Positions 59,589 to 64,000 of a stretch of DNA of 64,000 bases are shown piece by piece. The notes below the pieces were generated by a model that saw nothing but the letters and a program-made list of their open reading frames with translations, was not told the origin of the DNA and did no database searches. A program made the position numbers and the translations under genes. Origin of the DNA: Xenorhabdus stockiae (GTDB lineage: Bacteria > Pseudomonadota > Gammaproteobacteria > Enterobacterales > Enterobacteriaceae); assembly GCF_002632825.1 (NCBI RefSeq), contig NZ_NJAJ01000008.1:62001-126000 (forward strand), written 5' to 3'. Within the stretch, counting starts at the first letter, position 1; the number at the start of each line of letters is the position of its first letter.

Positions 59589-59966
59589 ATGCTCAACGAA
59601 CCAAGAGTTCATATTCAAGTTCAAAGCGCTTACGTTGAAAGCCAGTCAGAACCGGACCGGCTACGTTTTGTGTTTTCTTATATAATATTAATTCGTAATC
59701 TTGGGCATTCCCCCGTGCAACTCATCAGCCGTTACTGGCGTATAACCAACAGTAACGGCCATCAGACAGAAGTTCATGGCGAAGGCGTGGTGGGAGAGCA
59801 GCCGGTGATCCCGCCCGGAACGGAGTATCGCTACAGTAGCGGGACTGTTCTGGAAACACCTTTGGGAACAATGGAAGGCCATTATGAGATGATTGATCAT
59901 CTTGGTAATCCATTCCGGGTTGCTATTCCAGTATTCCGACTGGCTATCCCAACACTGATAAATTAA
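59589..59966 (+). CDS. apaG: ApaG protein (DUF525)
   Basis: 125 residues forming the ApaG fibronectin-III-like fold: [14 protein letters not shown] and [31 protein letters not shown] are diagnostic. Cellular role is unsettled in enterobacteria. AAAAGGAGG is an exceptionally strong ribosome binding site. Two bases separate it from apaH. Confidence 0.95.
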   Translation: MLNEPRVHIQVQSAYVESQSEPDRLRFVFSYIILIRNLGHSPVQLISRYWRITNSNGHQTEVHGEGVVGEQPVIPPGTEYRYSSGTVLETPLGTMEGHYEMIDHLGNPFRVAIPVFRLAIPTLIN

Positions 59967-59968
59967 CT

Positions 59969-60805
59969 ATGTCTACATACCTTATCGGCGATATTCACGG
60001 CTGCTACCGCGAGCTGATTGCACTCTTACAACAGGTTGATTTTGATCCCGACAGAGATACATTGTGGCTGACAGGTGATTTAGTCGCCCGCGGCCCTGAT
60101 TCTCTGGCGGTTCTGCGCTATGTTAAACAACTGGGGTCCGCCGTCAGGTTGGTTCTGGGTAATCATGACCTGCATTTGCTGGCTGTGTATAACAAAATCA
60201 GTCGTAATAAACCTAAAGACCAGTTGGATGAGTTGCTTACTGCTCCTGATGTCGATGAACTGATTAATTGGCTGAGAAAACAACCGGTATTACAGATCGA
60301 TGATGAACTGAAACTGGTCATGGCTCATGCAGGGCTGACTCCACAATGGGATCTGGAAACAGCCAGAATATGTGCCCACGAAGTGGAAGCAATCCTGCGT
60401 AGTGACAGTTATCCCCTGTTTCTCAATGCTATGTATGGTGATATGCCCAATAGCTGGTCACCAAAATTAAGCGGACTGTCACGACTGCGTTATAGCACCA
60501 ACGTATTGACACGAATGCGTTACTGTTTTCCGAATGGTCAGCTGGATATGATTTGCAAATCCAAGCCCGAAAATGCTCCCGCGCCACTAAAACCCTGGTT
60601 TGAACTCCCGCGAAAAATTCCTGAAGATTATTCCATTGCATTTGGTCACTGGGCAGCACTGGAAGGAAGAGGAACGCCTGCTGATATTTATGCTTTAGAT
60701 ACAGGCTGTTGCTGGGGTGGAGAGCTGACGCTTTTACGTTGGGAAGATAAACAATATTTCAGTCAGCCTGCATTTACTACTCAGTCAGATGATTCAGATT
60801 CGTAA
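59969..60805 (+). CDS. apaH: Symmetrical diadenosine tetraphosphatase ApaH
   Basis: 278 residues, calcineurin-like phosphoesterase. [10 protein letters not shown] (3-15), [10 protein letters not shown] and [10 protein letters not shown] give the metal site. Hydrolyses Ap4A to two ADP and removes Np4N caps from RNA 5' ends. Last gene of the lptD-surA-pdxA-rsmA-apaG-apaH run. Confidence 0.97.
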   Translation: MSTYLIGDIHGCYRELIALLQQVDFDPDRDTLWLTGDLVARGPDSLAVLRYVKQLGSAVRLVLGNHDLHLLAVYNKISRNKPKDQLDELLTAPDVDELINWLRKQPVLQIDDELKLVMAHAGLTPQWDLETARICAHEVEAILRSDSYPLFLNAMYGDMPNSWSPKLSGLSRLRYSTNVLTRMRYCFPNGQLDMICKSKPENAPAPLKPWFELPRKIPEDYSIAFGHWAALEGRGTPADIYALDTGCCWGGELTLLRWEDKQYFSQPAFTTQSDDSDS

Positions 60806-60810
60806 TTTTT

Positions 60811-60836
60811 AATGGAGGGTCGTCTGACACTCCATT
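60811..60836. terminator. Hairpin between convergent apaH and folA
   Basis: Arms 60811-60817 (AATGGAG) and 60830-60836 (CTCCATT) with an inner GTC/GAC extension. Only short T-rich flanks, so termination is plausible but not certain. Confidence 0.45.
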
Positions 60837-60861
60837 TCTCAAACCTGACAGAGAAAAATAA

Positions 60862-61347
60862 TTACTGCCTTCTTTCCAGAATTTCAAAACAGTAGCTGTG
60901 TGAATTGCGCTCATCAGCATCGTGATATTCAGTAAAAACCGAGTTCCACTCATCGGGTTCATAATCAGGAAAATGGGTATCCCCGATCACTTCGGCGTCA
61001 ATGTGAGTCAGGTACATGCGACTGGCCAGAGGAATAAATTGTTCATAAATTTTACCACCGCCTATCACCATTATTTCTTCGACATCACCTGCCGCAGCCA
61101 GAGCTTCTTCGATAGAGCTGACCCAGGTTACACGATCATCGCTGCCTGGCTGACGGCTGATGATAATGTTCAGACGGCCCGGTAAAGGTCGACCAATCGA
61201 TTCATAGGTTACTCTTCCCATCACAACCGGCTTTCCGAGTGTATTACGCTTAAACCAAGCTAAATCACCCGGAACAGTCCACGGCATAGCATTGTCCAGA
61301 CCAATAACACGATCCATCGCCATTGCAGCAATCAAGCTGATATTCAT
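60862..61347 (-). CDS. folA: Dihydrofolate reductase FolA
   Basis: 161 residues. [36 protein letters not shown] carries the substrate-site residues (Trp22-type loop, Asp at about 27), and [15 protein letters not shown] the NADPH site. Chromosomal type, the trimethoprim target. Convergent with apaH, as in E. coli. Confidence 0.97.
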   Translation of the reverse strand: MNISLIAAMAMDRVIGLDNAMPWTVPGDLAWFKRNTLGKPVVMGRVTYESIGRPLPGRLNIIISRQPGSDDRVTWVSSIEEALAAAGDVEEIMVIGGGKIYEQFIPLASRMYLTHIDAEVIGDTHFPDYEPDEWNSVFTEYHDADERNSHSYCFEILERRQ

Positions 61348-61461
61348 TAAGTCACCTTACAGGCAAGTAGTATGAAAATTGCGGACACTATACGGAAAGG
61401 GGTAGTCACAGTCGATAAGATTAGTGATTTGTTCAGAATAGGTAATTAACCCCAATTCCGT

Positions 61462-61665
61462 TTAAGCCATTGCTGAAATATCTTCTTCTGAGTAGAAAAC
61501 TTTCAGTGATGGCTTCTTCTCCTTAAGGCAGTAAGCAATCAATCCAGTTAAAACAGTTAACAAAAATCCGGTTATATTTCGGTGACGAGAATGTTCTATT
61601 TGAGCGATATTTTTTAACTGCCCATTAATCGTTATCAATAATAAAACATTTTTTAAGCGTTACCT
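61462..61665 (-). pseudogene. IS982-family transposase, C-terminal remnant
   Basis: Translated by hand from the minus strand: INGQLKNIAQIEHSRHRNIT, then GFLLTVLTGLIAYCLKEKKPS, ending SEEDISAMA-stop at 61462. This is the conserved C-terminus of IS982-type DDE transposases (NDQLKNISQIEHSRHRSVTGF...GLIAY). Upstream in the same frame stops appear by about 61655 and no further transposase is recognisable. The rest of the 512-base folA-dapD gap shows no other gene. Confidence 0.75.
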
Positions 61666-61821
61666 TACCTATGTGGGTCGAATAAATGATGAAGACAAAA
61701 CGTTAACACGCCCTAGCAATAATGCATCCTGATGCCCACCAAAAAGACAGAAACCCGAGTATCATGAATTATCTGGCAAGGATAGTTCAGGATTTCAGAG
61801 ATAATAATTGAGTTTTTGCCT

Positions 61822-61852
61822 ATAAAAAATAGCGGATCTATTATCCGCTATT
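61822..61852 (-). terminator. dapD terminator
   Basis: Arms 61828-61837 and 61843-61852 (AATAGCGGAT / ATCCGCTATT), loop CTATT, followed on the minus strand by a T-run. Directly after the dapD stop. Confidence 0.88.
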
Positions 61853-61859
61853 CAAAGAG

Positions 61860-62702
61860 TTAGTCTATTGTACGCAGCAATTCATTGATACCCACTTTGC
61901 CACGGGTTTTGGCATCGACCTTTTTCACGATAACAGCACAATACAGGCTGTAGCTGCCATCTTTGGAAGGCAGGTTACCGGATACGACGACAGAACCCGC
62001 AGGTACTCGGCCATAATGGATTTCGCCGGTTTCACGATCATAGATTTTGGTACTTTGGCCGATGTAAACACCCATTGAGATCACAGAACCTTCTTCTACG
62101 ATAACCCCTTCCACAATCTCAGAGCGTGCACCGATAAAGCAGTTGTCTTCAATGATAGTCGGGTTGGCCTGTAATGGTTCCAGAACACCACCAATACCGA
62201 CACCGCCGGACAAGTGAACATTTTTACCGATTTGCGCACAGGAACCTACTGTTGCCCATGTATCGACCATTGTTCCTTCATCCACATAAGCGCCCAGATT
62301 TACGTAAGATGGCATTAATACAGTATTACGTGCGATGTAGGCACCCTGACGTACTGCTGCTGGTGGTACGACACGGAAGCCTTCTTTTTCGAAACGTGCC
62401 TGATCATAATCAGCAAACTTCATCGGTACTTTATCGAAATAGCGGCTTTCAGCACCTTCCATAACCTGATTGTTATTAATGCGGAAAGAGAGCAGGACTG
62501 CTTTTTTCAGCCACTGATGTGTTACCCACTCATCTGCGATTTTTTCAGCGACACGCAGTTTACCGCTGTCCAACATTTGAATGACTTGATTGATGGCATC
62601 ACGTGTTGTTTCGTCAACAGTTGCGGGAGTGATGCTGGTACGGTTTTCAAATGCATTTTCAATAATGCTCATTAGCTCGGCAATAGGTTGTATTTGCTGC
62701 AT
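61860..62702 (-). CDS. dapD: Tetrahydrodipicolinate N-succinyltransferase DapD
   Basis: 280 residues (E. coli 274). Left-handed beta-helix hexapeptide repeats in the middle ([40 protein letters not shown] region). Succinylates tetrahydrodipicolinate in lysine and diaminopimelate synthesis. The first Met gives a slightly longer N-terminus than E. coli; Met11 (62672) is an alternative start. Downstream of glnD, as in E. coli. Confidence 0.96.
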   Translation of the reverse strand: MQQIQPIAELMSIIENAFENRTSITPATVDETTRDAINQVIQMLDSGKLRVAEKIADEWVTHQWLKKAVLLSFRINNNQVMEGAESRYFDKVPMKFADYDQARFEKEGFRVVPPAAVRQGAYIARNTVLMPSYVNLGAYVDEGTMVDTWATVGSCAQIGKNVHLSGGVGIGGVLEPLQANPTIIEDNCFIGARSEIVEGVIVEEGSVISMGVYIGQSTKIYDRETGEIHYGRVPAGSVVVSGNLPSKDGSYSLYCAVIVKKVDAKTRGKVGINELLRTID

Positions 62703-62747
62703 TGGTAAGGGATCCTTTATTCTTAGTCAAATATTGGTTAGTGAATG

Positions 62748-64000
62748 CTATACTTTATCCTTGGTGTTAAGGGCTTCTGTCAACCTTTCTGACAATTCAT
62801 CTTTGATTTTTTTATCCAGTGCCAAATAATCTTTATCCGTCAGTACAAAAAAATCCTCTACCCGCTCACCGATGGTTGTAATGCGCGCACCATGTAGGGA
62901 AATTCCTAATTCGGCAAAAATACTGCCGACTTTGGCCAGTAGGCCGGGTTGGTCCAGAGCGACGAGTTCCATATAAGTGCGTCGGGTATTTTGTGACGTT
63001 AAGAAACTGATTTTGGGAGGTACGTCAAAGTGGCGTAATTTAGCCGGTAATTTACGCGTTTTGGGTGCTTTCGGATGAGGATCGTTAATGGCTTTGAGCA
63101 AAGACTGGCGGATAGGTTCATGGCGGTCAGGTGCCAGAGAGTGATCATTCGGATCCAGTATGACAAAGGTATCCATTGCCATTTCGTCCCGATTAGTGAA
63201 GATCTGGGCATTATGAACACTTAAATTGCGCCGATCTAATTCCCCCACGACAGCCGCGAAAAGAGAAGGTCTATCCTGACACCAGATAAATATTTCCGTT
63301 CCTCCATGAGAAAATGAAGTACTGATCAATACCATTGGATCAGGATATTGATGGTTAACTAAATGGCTGGCATGCCATGCCAGTTGATCCGGCGTATGGC
63401 GCAAAAAATAATCTGCGTGGCAGCGGCTCCAGATATTATGCAACCTTTCTTCGTCAATCGCTTCCTGACGTAACAGTGCCAAAGCCTGCAAGCGGTTATG
63501 CCGGATACGCTCCCGTAAATCAGGCGTATTTTGTATCCCCTTAAGTAGCTGGGTTTCAGTCGCGAAATAAAGTTCGCGCAGCAGGCTCTGTTTCCAGCTG
63601 TTCCATAGTTTGGCGTTTGTGGCACAGATATCGGCAACAGTAAGGCAAAGCAGGTAATTCAGGCGGTTCTGATTTTTGACCTGACAGGCAAATTGCTGGA
63701 TGACTTCGGGGTCCTGAATATCCCGTCGTTGGGCAGTGATTGACATCAGTAAATGATAGCGAACAAGCCACTCCACCAATTCAGCTTCGTAAGTTGTCAA
63801 TCCATGCTGTTTGGCGAAGGCAAACGCATCTTTCGCTCCCAGCTCGGAGTGGTCGCCATTGCGCCCTTTGGCAATATCATGGAAAAAAGCGGCCAACCGC
63901 AGTAATTCAGGCTGCGGTATGCGTGGGTAGAGTTCAATACACACAGGGTGAAGTATGCGGTTATTTTCATCGGCAAAACTTTCCAGTTTCTGCAATAACC
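62748..64000 (-). CDS. glnD: Bifunctional PII uridylyltransferase/removing enzyme GlnD (3' part, cut by window edge)
   Basis: 417 C-terminal codons; the start lies beyond 64000. An HD hydrolase domain ([21 protein letters not shown]) that removes UMP from PII is followed by two ACT domains ([21 protein letters not shown] and [21 protein letters not shown]) that sense glutamine. The nucleotidyltransferase domain is outside the window. Upstream of dapD on the same strand. Confidence 0.96.
   Translation of the reverse strand, partial: LLQKLESFADENNRILHPVCIELYPRIPQPELLRLAAFFHDIAKGRNGDHSELGAKDAFAFAKQHGLTTYEAELVEWLVRYHLLMSITAQRRDIQDPEVIQQFACQVKNQNRLNYLLCLTVADICATNAKLWNSWKQSLLRELYFATETQLLKGIQNTPDLRERIRHNRLQALALLRQEAIDEERLHNIWSRCHADYFLRHTPDQLAWHASHLVNHQYPDPMVLISTSFSHGGTEIFIWCQDRPSLFAAVVGELDRRNLSVHNAQIFTNRDEMAMDTFVILDPNDHSLAPDRHEPIRQSLLKAINDPHPKAPKTRKLPAKLRHFDVPPKISFLTSQNTRRTYMELVALDQPGLLAKVGSIFAELGISLHGARITTIGERVEDFFVLTDKDYLALDKKIKDELSERLTEALNTKDKV

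Overview
The window looks like chromosome of an insect-pathogenic Morganellaceae bacterium, Xenorhabdus or Photorhabdus, leaning Xenorhabdus. Three things point there: a serralysin/inhibitor/type I exporter operon, enterobacterial core gene order with moderate GC, and a dispersed palindromic repeat I associate with this group. The assignment is by pattern recognition only.

Layout. 0-2.4 kb (minus): prtA-inh-prtB, a secreted RTX metalloprotease, its inhibitor and the start of its ABC exporter. 2.8-14.2 kb: rlmM, ygdD and gcvA, the sRNA gene gcvB, csdA-csdE, a higBA toxin-antitoxin pair, tcdA, mltA, four tandem initiator tRNA genes, a DUF2834 gene, amiC and argA. 14.2-28.1 kb (minus): recD-recB-ptrA-recC and the minor pseudopilin genes ppdC-ygdB-ppdB-ppdA. 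28.4-29.8 kb: a convergent HTH / RES-domain pair bounded by inverted copies of the dispersed repeat. 30.0-34.6 kb (minus): thyA, lgt, ptsP, rppH. 34.9-38.4 kb: TPP riboswitch and thiBPQ. 38.4-46.7 kb: an AT-rich accessory island. 46.7-60.8 kb: polB, rapA, rluA, djlA (minus), and the lptD-surA-pdxA-rsmA-apaG-apaH run. 60.9-64 kb (minus): folA, a decayed IS982 transposase, dapD and the 3' part of glnD.

The accessory island is the most interesting part. It encodes SbnA-like and SbnB-like enzymes and a stand-alone ParB-fold protein with the hallmarks of free-serine kinases (SerK/SbnI). Together these predict L-2,3-diaminopropionate made from serine. Around them are a group II PLP decarboxylase, a formyltransferase-fold enzyme, a LysE-type exporter and a short FdhD-like fragment. 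There is no NRPS or siderophore synthetase, so the likely output is a small exported amino-acid-type metabolite that I cannot name. Base composition differs between these genes, the 3' end of the decarboxylase is partly duplicated, and repeats and remnants surround it, so the island looks assembled in steps.

Several places where the gene order departs from E. coli (rppH/thiB, thiQ/polB, folA/dapD) carry repeat or IS scars. Regulatory sites visible include the GcvB promoter, tandem ARG boxes before argA, a LexA-like box at polB, a palindrome before higBA, the TPP riboswitch with a 9-bp switching complement, and several terminators.
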